A DNA stretch of 27,058 nt from an uncultured Oscillospiraceae bacterium (GCA_904398675.1 CAJFPI010000051.1:1-27058), one strand, 5' to 3'; shown: positions 13,816 to 21,997, numbered from the stretch's first letter. The notes: generated by a model from the sequence alone, not told the origin. Numbers and translations are program-made.

Positions 13816-14334
13816 ATGAATATATTATTGGATATTTTTGCCCTGATTTTTCTATACGCAGGATGCTTTTATAAAAAGTGGCGGACAAGCGGCCGCCGCG
13901 CCCTTCTGCTCAATACACTGATGTATGCCTATCTGTCAGCGGTGCTGTTTTTTACCTTGATGCCTGTTCTGGCGTCTCTGCCCTTTCTGTTCAACCATCC
14001 GTATGTGCCGATGAACTTGGTTCCTTTTATCGATCTGATCGAGGGCAGAGGCGACTTTATCCGGCAGATTATTTTAAACGTCGTCATGACGATTCCCTTT
14101 GGTTTCTTACTCCCCCTGACGCAGCGAAGAAACTGCGGGTTCTTCAAAACGATCCTGTTTACCTTCCTGCTGAGCGCAGGCATCGAGCTTTTGCAGCCCC
14201 TGATCAACGGGGCGAGGTCCTCCGATGTCACGGATATCATCACAAATACCGTCGGCGGAGCCGCCGGCTATGTCCTGTTCGCCCTGTCAAGACCAATCAC
14301 CTGCAGGCTGCTGCGTAATCTGCCCCCATCCTAG
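13816..14334 (+). CDS. VanZ-like integral membrane protein
   Basis: This 172-residue protein has about four membrane spans. The family signature is present: an early span (LLDIFALIFLYAGCFY), then NLVPFIDLIEGRGDFIRQIILNVVMTIPFGFLLPL, and the C-terminal SAGIELLQPLINGARSSDVTDIITNTVGGAAGYVLF. VanZ proteins raise teicoplanin resistance by an unknown route in VanA clusters, but most chromosomal members have no known role. ATG at 13816 is the first methionine before the first span; no good ribosome site is visible, so the start could be an in-frame GTG at about 13741. The coding region is less GC-rich than its neighbours. Confidence 0.85.
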   Translation: MNILLDIFALIFLYAGCFYKKWRTSGRRALLLNTLMYAYLSAVLFFTLMPVLASLPFLFNHPYVPMNLVPFIDLIEGRGDFIRQIILNVVMTIPFGFLLPLTQRRNCGFFKTILFTFLLSAGIELLQPLINGARSSDVTDIITNTVGGAAGYVLFALSRPITCRLLRNLPPS

Positions 14335-14477
14335 CCCTTCGCAGTGCCTGAAACAACCAGTCCCCTCCCCGCTCCAGAGCACGCCTCTGACAGAGGGCCG
14401 CAGCCCGTCTTTCACCGCGGGCCGGGTACGGTCATGCGGCAGAACCTCCGGAAACTGCCGGAACCTCCAAATGCCCA

Positions 14478-14506
14478 TTGACGAATCGGAGAAAATTATA
14501 TATTAT
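14478..14506 (+). promoter_or_regulatory. Promoter of the zinc-ribbon/Ig-like gene
   Basis: TTGACG at 14478-14483, a 17-bp spacer and TATTAT at 14501-14506. An 8-bp hairpin TATGTAAA/TTTACATA (14504-14527) overlaps the -10 end and start region, 5 nt before GGAGG at 14531. Confidence 0.78.
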
Positions 14507-14542
14507 GTAAAGTAGAGATTTTTTACATACGGAGGTGCCGCT

Positions 14543-15373
14543 ATGGATTCAGATATGAAAAAATGCGAGGTCTGTGGGGAGCTGTATTCCACCACCTACC
14601 ATACCTGCCCCTTCTGTCAGGAGGAGGCAGCCATGCAGAGCGGAAAGCCGATGCACCGCCACGCCTCAGACTTCCGCAACAAGCGGGGCGGACATGCCTT
14701 TGGCGTCATGCTGCTGGTGCTGGCTCTGGTTGTCGTCGGGGTTGGGACGGCTGCCCTGTTTGGCGACAACATCGCCGCGTTTCTGGGTATGCGTGAGACC
14801 ACCGGAGACGGTACCGGCGATGGGATCTCCTCCATCGTCAGCGACGGATCCAACAGCACCTCACAAAATTATGAGGACCCCTATGACCCCAGCTACAATG
14901 TAGATGCCTCCACGCCGGATACTGCTGTGACCGTCAGCCAGGATTCCCTGTCCCTGGAGGTGGGCCGCACGGCGCAGCTCTCTGCGGCCGACGGCGGCGG
15001 GACCTACACCTGGACCAGCAGCGACGCCTCCATTGCCACTGTGGACAGCACCGGCCTTGTTACTGCTGTGGCAGGCGGCGCAGCCACCATCTCAGTCTCC
15101 GACGGCTATACCACCGCCGACTGTGCCATCCAGGTCGCCGGTGTCTCCGATGGTACGCTCACCATCAACCGCACCGATTTCACCCAGGGTGTGGGGCAGT
15201 CCTGGAAACTCGTCATCGAGGGGACCGACAGCCCCGTTACCTGGTCTATTGAGGACAGCTCCATCGCCACCATCGCCGCTGACGGCACGGTTACCGGCGT
15301 CTCCTCCGGCGTCACCACTGCCTATGGCACTGTGGACGGGCAGACGCTGGAGTGCATCGTCCGCATCTCCTAA
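14543..15373 (+). CDS. Zinc-ribbon membrane protein with two bacterial Ig-like (Big_2) domains
   Basis: This 276-residue protein has four parts. A cytosolic zinc ribbon (CEVCGELYSTTYHTCPFC, residues 8-25) is first. One membrane span (near residues 52-74, FGVMLLVLALVVVGVGTAALF) follows. A Ser/Thr/Asp-rich stalk comes next, and then two Big_2 repeats outside the cell, at about 128-200 (LSLEVGRTAQLSA...WTSSDASIATVDSTGLVTAVAGGAATISV) and about 205-276 (SWKLVIEGTDSPVTWSIEDSSIATIAADGTVTGV). Big_2 domains usually mediate adhesion or surface anchoring. The zinc ribbon inside and adhesion-type repeats outside suggest a sensor or structural role, which is inference. ATG follows GGAGG at 8 nt. A strong terminator follows directly. 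Confidence 0.85.
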   Translation: MDSDMKKCEVCGELYSTTYHTCPFCQEEAAMQSGKPMHRHASDFRNKRGGHAFGVMLLVLALVVVGVGTAALFGDNIAAFLGMRETTGDGTGDGISSIVSDGSNSTSQNYEDPYDPSYNVDASTPDTAVTVSQDSLSLEVGRTAQLSAADGGGTYTWTSSDASIATVDSTGLVTAVAGGAATISVSDGYTTADCAIQVAGVSDGTLTINRTDFTQGVGQSWKLVIEGTDSPVTWSIEDSSIATIAADGTVTGVSSGVTTAYGTVDGQTLECIVRIS

Positions 15374-15416
15374 GTTCCGCCGTCCCGGCCGCTGTTCCCA
15401 GCTGTGGGAAACTGAT

Positions 15417-15459
15417 AAAAGAGGTTTTCTCGGCCCGTTGCCGAGAAAACCTCTTTTTT
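15417..15459 (+). terminator. Intrinsic terminator after the Ig-like protein gene
   Basis: A 17-bp perfect stem (AAAAGAGGTTTTCTCGG and its complement) with a 7-nt loop ends in six T residues. The 250 nt between this and the deacetylase gene hold no recognisable gene; only a loose promoter-like TACAAA near 15684 is seen. Confidence 0.95.
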
Positions 15460-15710
15460 GTGCGAAAACAGCAGAAAATGCCGGAATATTGCCTTTGCTT
15501 TGAAGATTAGCAGGCCGGCGCTCCCGCCTGTGTTTCTCCTTTCCCAATTGGATCCGCTGCTGCGCCATGTCCAGGCCATGGGAACTTGCTGCAGGACTAT
15601 CCTGATGTGCAGAAACCACATCTCCCCTGTCACTTTCCAACCTGTCCCACGACATACTTGCTGCAGAGGCTGTCATAGACTGGTACAAAACAAACCGGGG
15701 AGGCATCAGA

Positions 15711-16469
15711 ATGAGAATATTTTTTCTGAAACGAAGGCATGTCATGGCTGCAGCCGGCGTTCTGGCTGTGCTGGCCATGGCGCTGGCAGCCAGCTATCCC
15801 ACGGCGGTCACTGCCTCCGTATCCACACGCCAGCTGCCCATCTACTGCGTAGACCGGGATCAGAAGGTGGTCAGCATCAGCTTTGACGCGGCCTGGGGCA
15901 ACGAGGACACCCAGGAGCTGATCGACATTTTGGACCAGTATCATGTGAAGGCCACCTTCTTTGTGGTGGGGGACTGGGTGGAGAAATACCCCGAATCCGT
16001 CAAAGCCCTCCACGACGCCGGCCACGAGGTAATGAACCACTCCAACACCCACGCCCACTACAACAGTCTCACCGCTGAGGAGATCATTGCGGATGTGGAG
16101 GCCTGCAATGATAAGATCGAGGCCGTCACCGGCGTGCGCCCCACCCTGATCCGCTGTCCCTACGGGGAGTACGACGATCATGTGATCTCCGCCATCCGCT
16201 CCATCGGCATGGAGCCCATCCAGTGGGACGTGGACAGCCTGGACTGGAAGGAGATCTCCGCTGCGGAGATCACGGAGCGGGTCACCTCCAAAATCACCAG
16301 CGGCTCCATTGTGCTCTTCCATAACGCCGCCCTTCACACGCCGGAGGCCCTTCCCGGCATTTTGGAGCACATGATCGGCCAGGGCTATGAGGTGGTCCCC
16401 ATCTCCCAAATCCTGCTGGACTGCGACTACTACATGGACCACACCGGGAAACAGTGCCCCGCAGAGTAG
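15711..16469 (+). CDS. Secreted polysaccharide deacetylase (NodB/PdaB-type)
   Basis: This 252-residue protein has an N-terminal membrane-anchor or signal segment (residues 11-28, VMAAAGVLAVLAMALAAS) and then a CE4 NodB domain. The motifs are SFDAAWGNEDT (replacing the usual TFDDG, with the first Asp retained), NHSNTHAH (metal-binding H-S-N-T-H), RCPYGEYDD (canonical RPPYG), WDVDSLDW, and IVLFHN with HT. This pattern is that of PdaB-like enzymes found in spore formers; a cortex or peptidoglycan deacetylase role is likely, but the substrate is not proven. ATG at 15711 follows GGGGAGG. It is alone on the plus strand, facing the als operon. Confidence 0.92.
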   Translation: MRIFFLKRRHVMAAAGVLAVLAMALAASYPTAVTASVSTRQLPIYCVDRDQKVVSISFDAAWGNEDTQELIDILDQYHVKATFFVVGDWVEKYPESVKALHDAGHEVMNHSNTHAHYNSLTAEEIIADVEACNDKIEAVTGVRPTLIRCPYGEYDDHVISAIRSIGMEPIQWDVDSLDWKEISAAEITERVTSKITSGSIVLFHNAALHTPEALPGILEHMIGQGYEVVPISQILLDCDYYMDHTGKQCPAE

Positions 16470-16648
16470 GCATGACACGATTGCAGCATAGCAAACCTTT
16501 ATGCACCTTCGGCGCACCACGGAGCAGGCAAAGGCCTGGGCGCATGAAATTTTATGCACGGGGCCGTCTCCGGCCTTACGCGCTTGGCTCTCACAGCCGT
16601 GCCGCCTTAGCGCTACACGACCAATCCTGCTCTGCTGCTGCACGGCAA

Positions 16649-16675
16649 AAAGCTGGGACAATATGTCCCAGCTTT
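16649..16675. terminator. Terminator between the deacetylase gene and the als operon
   Basis: A perfect 12-bp stem AAAGCTGGGACA with complement and a 3-nt loop. On the minus strand it ends in TTTTT, 11 nt past the second ROK gene's stop. The plus-strand side has a CCTCTTTCTTTT tail, so it may serve both convergent units. The 180 nt upstream, 16470-16648, contain no gene I can support. Confidence 0.9.
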
Positions 16676-16685
16676 CCTCTTTCTT

Positions 16686-17657
16686 TTACAAAAAAAGCGT
16701 CTTGCCCTGCCGGGCCAGCAGCAGCGCTCCGGCCAGAACAGCGTCATCTGCCAAAGCGCTGGGGAGGATCTCATACCGTCCGCGGTTGGCGATAAAGGCC
16801 AGCGTCTCCGTCTTTTCCCGAATCCGGTCAAAGAGCACATCCCCCATCTTGGCCACGCCGCCGCCGATCACTACCCGGTCCGCGCCGGTGGATGCCAGCA
16901 TGTTGACCAGGGCGATGGAGAAGGATTCCGCAATGCGGTCCAGCTCCTGGCAGGCGAAGGCGTCACCCGCCCGTACCGCCTGTCCCAGCTCCAGGGCGCT
17001 CAGGGAAGACACGTCCTCCCCGCAGAGGGCAGACAGGGTGGAATCCGCCGGCACATAACCCGGCTCCCGCAGCCGCCTTGCGATGCTGCGGCCGGAAACC
17101 AGCAGCTCCATCCGGGTATAAGCCCCCGGCTGGTCCCCGCGCCAATCCGGCACCAGGGTGTTGCCCAGATAGGCCGCGCCGAAACCGGTGCCGTCGAACC
17201 CCTTGCCATTCAGGTACAGGCCGCCGCCGATGCCGGTGCCGATATTGGTGTAAAACAGCACCCGGGCCCCCTGTCCCGCCCCGGCATACAGCTCGCCCAG
17301 GCCGCCGGTGAAGGTGTCGTTGGCCACAGTCACCGGGCAAGGCAGCAGCTTTTCAAACCACTCCCCCAGGGCGAAGTCCTGCCACCCGGGGACCTGGAGC
17401 GAGGAGAGCACCCGCCCCGTTTTCGTCTCCAGGGGGCCGCCAAACCCCACACCGGCGCCGGAAAACGGCGTCTCGGCGGCCAGCTGGCGGATATTCTCCG
17501 CCAGCCAGTCCAGAATCTCGGCAGCGGTGACCTCCCCCAGCTGCACGGTGCGGCGCACCAGGATCTCCCCCGCGCCGGTTCCCACGCACAGCTGCTGCTT
17601 GGTACCGCCGATCTCCACGCCTAAATAGTGCTGTTCCTTATTTGTCCGCGTAGCCAT
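16686..17657 (-). CDS. ROK-family sugar kinase-like protein, second in the als operon
   Basis: This 323-residue protein has the actin-like ATPase fold. The phosphate-1 loop is GVEIGGTK (IGGTK), the linker to the substrate site is GVGFGGPLET, the catalytic aspartate region is VANDTFTGGLGEL, and IGTGIGGGLYLNG and DRVVIGGGVAKMGD form the rest of the ATP site. The zinc-binding CxCGxxGCxE signature of typical ROK members and the E-x-G-H motif are absent; the corresponding region reads FGAAYLGNTLVPDWR. There is no N-terminal HTH, so it is not a NagC/Mlc-type repressor. It may phosphorylate another sugar or act as a diverged partner to AlsK. I place the start at ATG 17657; an upstream in-frame TTG at 17669 is possible. 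It overlaps rpiB by 20 bp. Confidence 0.85.
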   Translation of the reverse strand: MATRTNKEQHYLGVEIGGTKQQLCVGTGAGEILVRRTVQLGEVTAAEILDWLAENIRQLAAETPFSGAGVGFGGPLETKTGRVLSSLQVPGWQDFALGEWFEKLLPCPVTVANDTFTGGLGELYAGAGQGARVLFYTNIGTGIGGGLYLNGKGFDGTGFGAAYLGNTLVPDWRGDQPGAYTRMELLVSGRSIARRLREPGYVPADSTLSALCGEDVSSLSALELGQAVRAGDAFACQELDRIAESFSIALVNMLASTGADRVVIGGGVAKMGDVLFDRIREKTETLAFIANRGRYEILPSALADDAVLAGALLLARQGKTLFL

Positions 17658-18102
17658 ACTTCCGCTCAATGTCGGTGATCATATCCACCCGCATCGCGTG
17701 GCGGCCGCCCTCAAATTTGGCGTCAAAAAACGCGTCCACAATCATTTTTGCCAGCTCCGAGCCCACCACACGGGCGCCCATGGCAATAATGTTGGCGTTA
17801 TTGTGTTCCACCGTCAGCTTGGCGGAATAGGGCTCGCTGCACACGGCGGCCCGAATGCCGGGGACCTTGTTGGCGGCCAGGGAAATGCCGATGCCGGTGC
17901 CGCAGATCAGCACGCCCTTGTCCACCTCGCCCCGCTTGATGGCCTCCGCCACTGCAAGGCCCTTCTCCGGGTAGTTCACTTTCACATTGGGGTCGTCGGT
18001 GCCGTAATCCACACACTCATACCCCCGCTCCTTCAGGTGCTCCATCAGGATGTTTTTCAGTTCCACGGCCACATGGTCGCATCCAAAGCCAACTCGCATC
18101 AT
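17638..18102 (-). CDS. rpiB: Ribose-5-phosphate isomerase B / allose-6-phosphate isomerase
   Basis: This 154-residue protein matches RpiB/AlsI (LacAB_rpiB family) closely. RVGFGCDHVA is at the N-terminus, ICGTGIGISLAANKVPGIRAAVCSEPYSA spans the catalytic cysteine and anion hole, then EHNNANIIAMGARVVG, and FEGGRHAMRVDMI carries the conserved GGRH. In allose users it turns D-allose 6-phosphate into D-allulose 6-phosphate; it can also handle ribose 5-phosphate. The position, between alsB and ROK genes in a full allose operon, argues for the former. It begins with ATGATG; the GGAGG site is 5 nt from the first and 8 nt from the second, so the real start may be at 18099. Confidence 0.94.
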   Translation of the reverse strand: MMRVGFGCDHVAVELKNILMEHLKERGYECVDYGTDDPNVKVNYPEKGLAVAEAIKRGEVDKGVLICGTGIGISLAANKVPGIRAAVCSEPYSAKLTVEHNNANIIAMGARVVGSELAKMIVDAFFDAKFEGGRHAMRVDMITDIERKYGYADK

Positions 18103-18140
18103 GATACCTCCATCATTTTTGTCCAGTCATGCACAGCACG

Positions 18141-18171
18141 CCGGGGGCTGCAGCGGCGCTGCAGCCCCCGG
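18141..18171 (-). repeat. Stem-loop between alsB and rpiB
   Basis: A perfect 14-bp GC-rich stem (CCGGGGGCTGCAGC and its complement) closes a 3-nt loop about 50 nt past the alsB stop. No T tract follows. Such stable structures commonly protect or process the mRNA after abundant binding-protein genes, which would raise AlsB relative to later products. That role is inferred. Confidence 0.6.
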
Positions 18172-18221
18172 TATGGATTACTTGGTTTTATACCGACAGG
18201 CCGCAGATACGGCAGCCGGTC

Positions 18222-19277
18222 TTACTGCTGCTGCCACTCAGCTGCGTTGTCGATGGTCAGCAGAACAGCGTCCACAGGGGACTTCTCCGGGCTGGTGCTG
18301 GTGGGATAGTTGTCGGGATTCAGGCAGGCGTCTACCAGCATCTCAACAGCGCGGGCGCCCATGCTGGCGGAGTCCTGCGCGACGGTGGCGGTCATGTTGC
18401 CCTCGGCCACAGCGGTCACAGCGTCGGCGTCGCCGTCGGTGCCGCACAGCAGGATCTCACCGGTCTTGCCGGCGTTGGCAATGGCCTGCATAACGCCCAT
18501 GGCCATACCGTCGTTGCAGCAGTAGATGGCCTTCAGGTCAGGATACTGGGTAATCCAGGTGGCGGCGGTGTCCATAGCGGTCTGCATATCCCAGTTGCAG
18601 GCCTGGGAGCCGATGATCTCCATGCCGTTGTCCTCGAAAGCGGAGCGGGCGCCGTTGGCGCGGTCCTCGGAGGAGACGTTGCCGGAGATACCCTCGATGA
18701 CGGCGACCTGATCGCCCTCGCTCAGCATGGAGCACAGGTACTCAGCGCCCTGGTAGCCAACGGCCACGTTATCGGAGGCGATGTAGCCGGAGCAGACAGC
18801 GCCCTGGCTCTCCATCTCAGCAGCGTCGAACTGCTCGTCCAGGTTGATGATGGTGATGTCGGCATCGTTAGCAGCCTTCACGCCGGTGATCATGTTGACG
18901 GCGGAGCAGGGAGCGATGGCGATGGCGTCATATTCGCCGGTGTTGATGCAGTTCTCCAGGATGGCCAGCTGACCCTCGTAGTCGCTGTCGCTCTGGGCGG
19001 CATACAGATCGACCTGCAGGCCGTTCTCATTGGCGTAGTTCTCGGCGCCCTGCCACATCTTCAGCCAGAAGTCGGTGGCCTGGGTCTTCAGGATAACAGC
19101 CAGTTTCAGATCAGCAGCGCCGCCGGTGGTATCGTCGCCGGTATCGCCGCCGTTGTCAGTGCTGCCGCCGTTGTTGGTGCTGCCATTGTTGGTGCTGCCG
19201 CCGTTGTCGGTGCTGCTGCAGGCTACCATGGCAAAGACCATGGCAAGGCTCATGAGCAGTGCTAAGAGTTTCTTCAT
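18222..19277 (-). CDS. alsB: Sugar ABC transporter substrate-binding lipoprotein (D-allose type)
   Basis: This 351-residue secreted lipoprotein has a signal peptide with the lipobox VFAMVAC (Cys at residue 20). A low-complexity Ser/Thr/Asn/Gly/Asp linker covers about residues 21-50, and then a periplasmic-binding type 1 (Peripla_BP_4) fold starts with LKLAVILKTQATDFWLKMWQGA. The two-lobe pattern is shown by the domain-crossing motifs YDAIAIAPCSAVNMI, AVIEGISGNVSSEDRANG and IYCCNDGMAMGVMQAI. Given the neighbouring alsA and alsC, it delivers D-allose or a related hexose to the permease. ATG at 19277 is set by AAAGGAGA 8 nt upstream; a GTG 13 codons earlier lacks a site. It differs from the Gram-negative gene order by following alsK. 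Confidence 0.93.
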   Translation of the reverse strand: MKKLLALLMSLAMVFAMVACSSTDNGGSTNNGSTNNGGSTDNGGDTGDDTTGGAADLKLAVILKTQATDFWLKMWQGAENYANENGLQVDLYAAQSDSDYEGQLAILENCINTGEYDAIAIAPCSAVNMITGVKAANDADITIINLDEQFDAAEMESQGAVCSGYIASDNVAVGYQGAEYLCSMLSEGDQVAVIEGISGNVSSEDRANGARSAFEDNGMEIIGSQACNWDMQTAMDTAATWITQYPDLKAIYCCNDGMAMGVMQAIANAGKTGEILLCGTDGDADAVTAVAEGNMTATVAQDSASMGARAVEMLVDACLNPDNYPTSTSPEKSPVDAVLLTIDNAAEWQQQ

Positions 19278-19327
19278 TTTCCAAATCTCCTTTTGAAATG
19301 TACTTATAATAATCACTTTCGCGACTA

Positions 19328-20254
19328 TTACCTTGTTTTGTCCCTCTGGTCCATCCAGTCCAGGGCGACCATGCAGCCGCCCACCACGCCGCTGGTCTGG
19401 GAGTCGGTGGCGTAGACAAACTGGAGATCCTCCGAGGGGAGGGGGTGCCGGGCGCGGAGGCGGACCTCCGCCTCCAGCAGCTGGATGGGGAAATTGCGCA
19501 TCATAATGACGCCGCCCCCCATCATCACATAGTCCGGATCCAGCAGCGTGACCTCTGTGGCGATGGGGATGGCGCAGTCCTTGACAAACTGGATGATCCG
19601 CGGATCATCGCCGTGCTTTGCAAAGATCTCGGCGATAAAGCAGTCGGGAAACTCCCGTTTCACCAGCTCCTCCAGGGCCTGGCCGCAGCAGCGGGTCTCC
19701 ACGCAGCCCACCGCGCCGCAGTTGCACACATCCTCCACACGGTAGAGGGGGATGTGTCCCAGCTCGCCGGCCACGCCGTGCCTGCCGGAGTGGAACCGGC
19801 CGTTCAGATACAGGGAATTGCCAAAGCCGGTGCCCAGGTAGATGCCCAGGATCGTGCGGTTGCGCTCCGGGTCCAGATTCATCTTCTGCATATCATGGAA
19901 CAGGAGGAAGTCCACGTCATGCCCCACATACACCGGCATGCCCAGCGCCTCGCTGATCCGGTTGCCCAGATCCGTATTTTGCAGCCCCTGCACCTTGGGA
20001 ATGGAGTAGACATAGCTGTGGTCCTTGCTGACCTGGCCGGGGATGCCGATGGCGGCGCAGATGACCCGCCCGTCCGGATCGCTGCGTTTCAGATAGTCCT
20101 GCAGCGCGCCGATCAGGCTGGGGATGGCATTCTCGCTCAAAAGTGCCTGGCAGCCCTGCCGCTCAAAGCAGCTGAGCGCACCGTCGTCGCTGACGATGCC
20201 CATGCGGATATTGGTCCCGCCAATATCCACGCCCAATACATACCGTTTCTCCAT
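19328..20254 (-). CDS. alsK: D-allose kinase (ROK family)
   Basis: This 308-residue kinase has the ROK fold. The N-terminal YVLGVDIGGTNIRMGIV holds the phosphate loop, then VYVGHDVDFLL has the catalytic Asp region, GIYLGTGFGNSLYLNG is the second phosphate loop, and GVAGELGHIPL is followed by the zinc site CNCGAVGCVETRC. The C-terminal LLDPDYVMMGGGVIMMRNFP is the adenosine segment. The GELGHIPL and CxCG..GC.ET sequences and the DPD.V..GGGV block are strongly like AlsK of Escherichia coli. It phosphorylates imported D-allose to D-allose 6-phosphate in the cytosol. The start is ATG 20254, one base past the alsE stop, so translation is likely coupled. Confidence 0.92.
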   Translation of the reverse strand: MEKRYVLGVDIGGTNIRMGIVSDDGALSCFERQGCQALLSENAIPSLIGALQDYLKRSDPDGRVICAAIGIPGQVSKDHSYVYSIPKVQGLQNTDLGNRISEALGMPVYVGHDVDFLLFHDMQKMNLDPERNRTILGIYLGTGFGNSLYLNGRFHSGRHGVAGELGHIPLYRVEDVCNCGAVGCVETRCCGQALEELVKREFPDCFIAEIFAKHGDDPRIIQFVKDCAIPIATEVTLLDPDYVMMGGGVIMMRNFPIQLLEAEVRLRARHPLPSEDLQFVYATDSQTSGVVGGCMVALDWMDQRDKTR

Positions 20255-20255
20255 G

Positions 20256-20963
20256 TCAGCCGTTCACCGCTCGATTGAAATTGTCCGTGAGGATATCAAA
20301 GGCCTTCACAAGATCGGGGTCATTGTTGAAGAGGCCGGAGCTGCCCACGATGAAGGACTCGATGCCCGCATCCGCCAGGGTCTTGAAGGTCTTGGCGTTG
20401 CAGGAGCCGTCGATCTCAATGATGAAATGATACTTGTCCGGCTGGGACTCCTTCAGCTTTTTGGCCGCGCGCACCTTGTCCAGCACCTCCGGGATGAAGG
20501 GCTGTCCGGCGAAGCCGGGATCCACGCTCATGAAGGTGATCTTGTCCAGCTTGTGGAGGTATGCCTCCACCATGCACAGCGGCGTCTCCGGGTTGATGGC
20601 CACGCCCACCTTGAACCCGGCCGCCTTGATCTGATCGATGATCCGGAAACCGGAGCCGTTGATCACCTCGGCGTGGGGGCTGTAGTAGCTGATGATGCCC
20701 CGCTCGGTCATGGAGGCCACCGCCTTGCGGCAGGGCTCGATATACTGGGCGGGATCGGTCACCATCAGGTGGAAATCCATGGGCAGGTCGCAGGCCGGCG
20801 CCATGGCCTTCGCCAGATCCGGGGACAGCGTGATATTGGGGACATAGTGGCCGTCCATGATATCAAAGTGGTACATGTCGGCGCGGGTATTCAAAATAGT
20901 CAGCTGGTTTTTGATGTCCAGGAAATTCATGCACATCAAAGACGGGTTAAAAATGGGTTTCAT
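20256..20963 (-). CDS. alsE: D-allulose-6-phosphate 3-epimerase
   Basis: This 235-residue TIM-barrel enzyme is of the ribulose-phosphate 3-epimerase family and converts D-allulose 6-phosphate to fructose 6-phosphate. It is AlsE rather than Rpe because of NPSLMCMNFL (SLMCM), DIMDGHYVPNITLSP, FHLMVTDPAQYI, MSVDPGFAGQPFIPEVLDK, IIEIDGSCN and SFIVGSSGLFN, all characteristic of AlsE. The two His and two Asp metal ligands are present in HFDIMDGH, FHLMV and EIDGSC. ATG at 20963 has GGAGAG 8-9 nt upstream. It lies 35 nt after alsC and is coupled to alsK. Confidence 0.95.
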   Translation of the reverse strand: MKPIFNPSLMCMNFLDIKNQLTILNTRADMYHFDIMDGHYVPNITLSPDLAKAMAPACDLPMDFHLMVTDPAQYIEPCRKAVASMTERGIISYYSPHAEVINGSGFRIIDQIKAAGFKVGVAINPETPLCMVEAYLHKLDKITFMSVDPGFAGQPFIPEVLDKVRAAKKLKESQPDKYHFIIEIDGSCNAKTFKTLADAGIESFIVGSSGLFNNDPDLVKAFDILTDNFNRAVNG

Positions 20964-20998
20964 GAGGAAATCCTCTCCTTAACATGGTAATGGGGGCG

Positions 20999-21973
20999 TT
21001 ACTTCTTGGAGGAGACGGAGACAAAGTGGTCGATGGTGACGGCGATGATGATGAGGGCGCCCATCACGATCTTCTGGTAGGAGGAGGGGATCATCAGAAC
21101 GGTCATGCCGTAGTTGATGATGCCGATGATCAATCCGCCCACCACAACGCCGGGGATCTTGCCCACGCCGCCGAAGAAACTGGTGCCGCCGATGATGGTG
21201 GCCGCGATGGCGTAGGTCTCATAACCGGTGCCGGCGGTGGGGGCCGCCGCATTCAGCCGGCCGATCAGCGCCACGCCGGCAAGGCCGGCGCAGGTGCCGG
21301 AGATCATGTAGACCACCATCTGGTGCAGGTGGACGTTGATGCCGGAGTACCATGCAGCCTCCCGGTTGCCGCCCAGGGCGTAGAGGTTGCGGCCCAGCTT
21401 GGTCTTCTTGGTGACGAACCAGAGGATCGCCGCGGCCACAAAGGCGATAATGGCGGTGACAGGCAGGATGCCCGCGATGTCCATGGACATGATGGAGCTG
21501 AACTGGCTGGGGAACCCGTAGATATTCTGGGACTGGGAGATCACCAGCATCACGCCGAAGTAGATCGTCTGGGTGCCCAGGGTGATGATGAAAGGATGCA
21601 GGCCGGTCTTATTGATGAGAAAGCCGTTGATGGCGCCGATGAGCGTACCGGACAGGATGCCGATGAGGCACGCCGGCACCCAGGGGATGCCCCAGTCCAC
21701 CATGGCCATGGCGGCGATCATGCCCGTCAGGCCGCAGGCGGCGGAGACGCTCAGGTCAATGTAGCCCAGCAGAATGGCAAAGAACTCGCCCAGAGCCAGC
21801 AGGATGTTCACCGAGGACTGTTTCAGGATCTGGGGAATCGAGGTCGAGGTAAAAACCGCGCTGGGCCGCAGCACGGCCAGCACAATCAAAATCAAAAGCA
21901 GGATAGCAAACGTACCGTACCGCTGCCAGAGGGTGCCGAAGTTCAGTTTTGTCTTGGCCTTGGTTTCAGTCAT
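20999..21973 (-). CDS. alsC: Sugar ABC transporter permease (D-allose type)
   Basis: This 324-residue integral membrane protein has about eight to ten spans and the BPD_transp_2 pattern: LGEFFAILLGYIDLSVSAACGLTG near residues 60-85, INGFLINKTGLHPFIITLGTQTIYFG, the EAA-like coupling loop LYALGGNREAAWYSGINV, and the late AIAATIIGGTSFFGGVGKIPGVVVGGLIIGIINYGM. It forms the channel for AlsA and receives sugar from AlsB. I start at ATG 21973, where GGAGG is 9 nt upstream; the in-frame TTG at 21979 is too close to that site. It lies 24 nt after alsA. Confidence 0.94.
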   Translation of the reverse strand: MTETKAKTKLNFGTLWQRYGTFAILLLILIVLAVLRPSAVFTSTSIPQILKQSSVNILLALGEFFAILLGYIDLSVSAACGLTGMIAAMAMVDWGIPWVPACLIGILSGTLIGAINGFLINKTGLHPFIITLGTQTIYFGVMLVISQSQNIYGFPSQFSSIMSMDIAGILPVTAIIAFVAAAILWFVTKKTKLGRNLYALGGNREAAWYSGINVHLHQMVVYMISGTCAGLAGVALIGRLNAAAPTAGTGYETYAIAATIIGGTSFFGGVGKIPGVVVGGLIIGIINYGMTVLMIPSSYQKIVMGALIIIAVTIDHFVSVSSKK

Positions 21974-21997
21974 TTTCAATTTCCTCCATCAACATTA

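Noticed and set aside
15630..16661. 343-codon minus-strand frame opposite the deacetylase
   Set aside because: His/Gly/Val-rich antisense shadow of a gene with intact NodB motifs.
16686..17657. NagC/Mlc-type ROK transcription repressor as the als regulator
   Set aside because: There is no N-terminal helix-turn-helix; the protein starts directly with the ATP loop.
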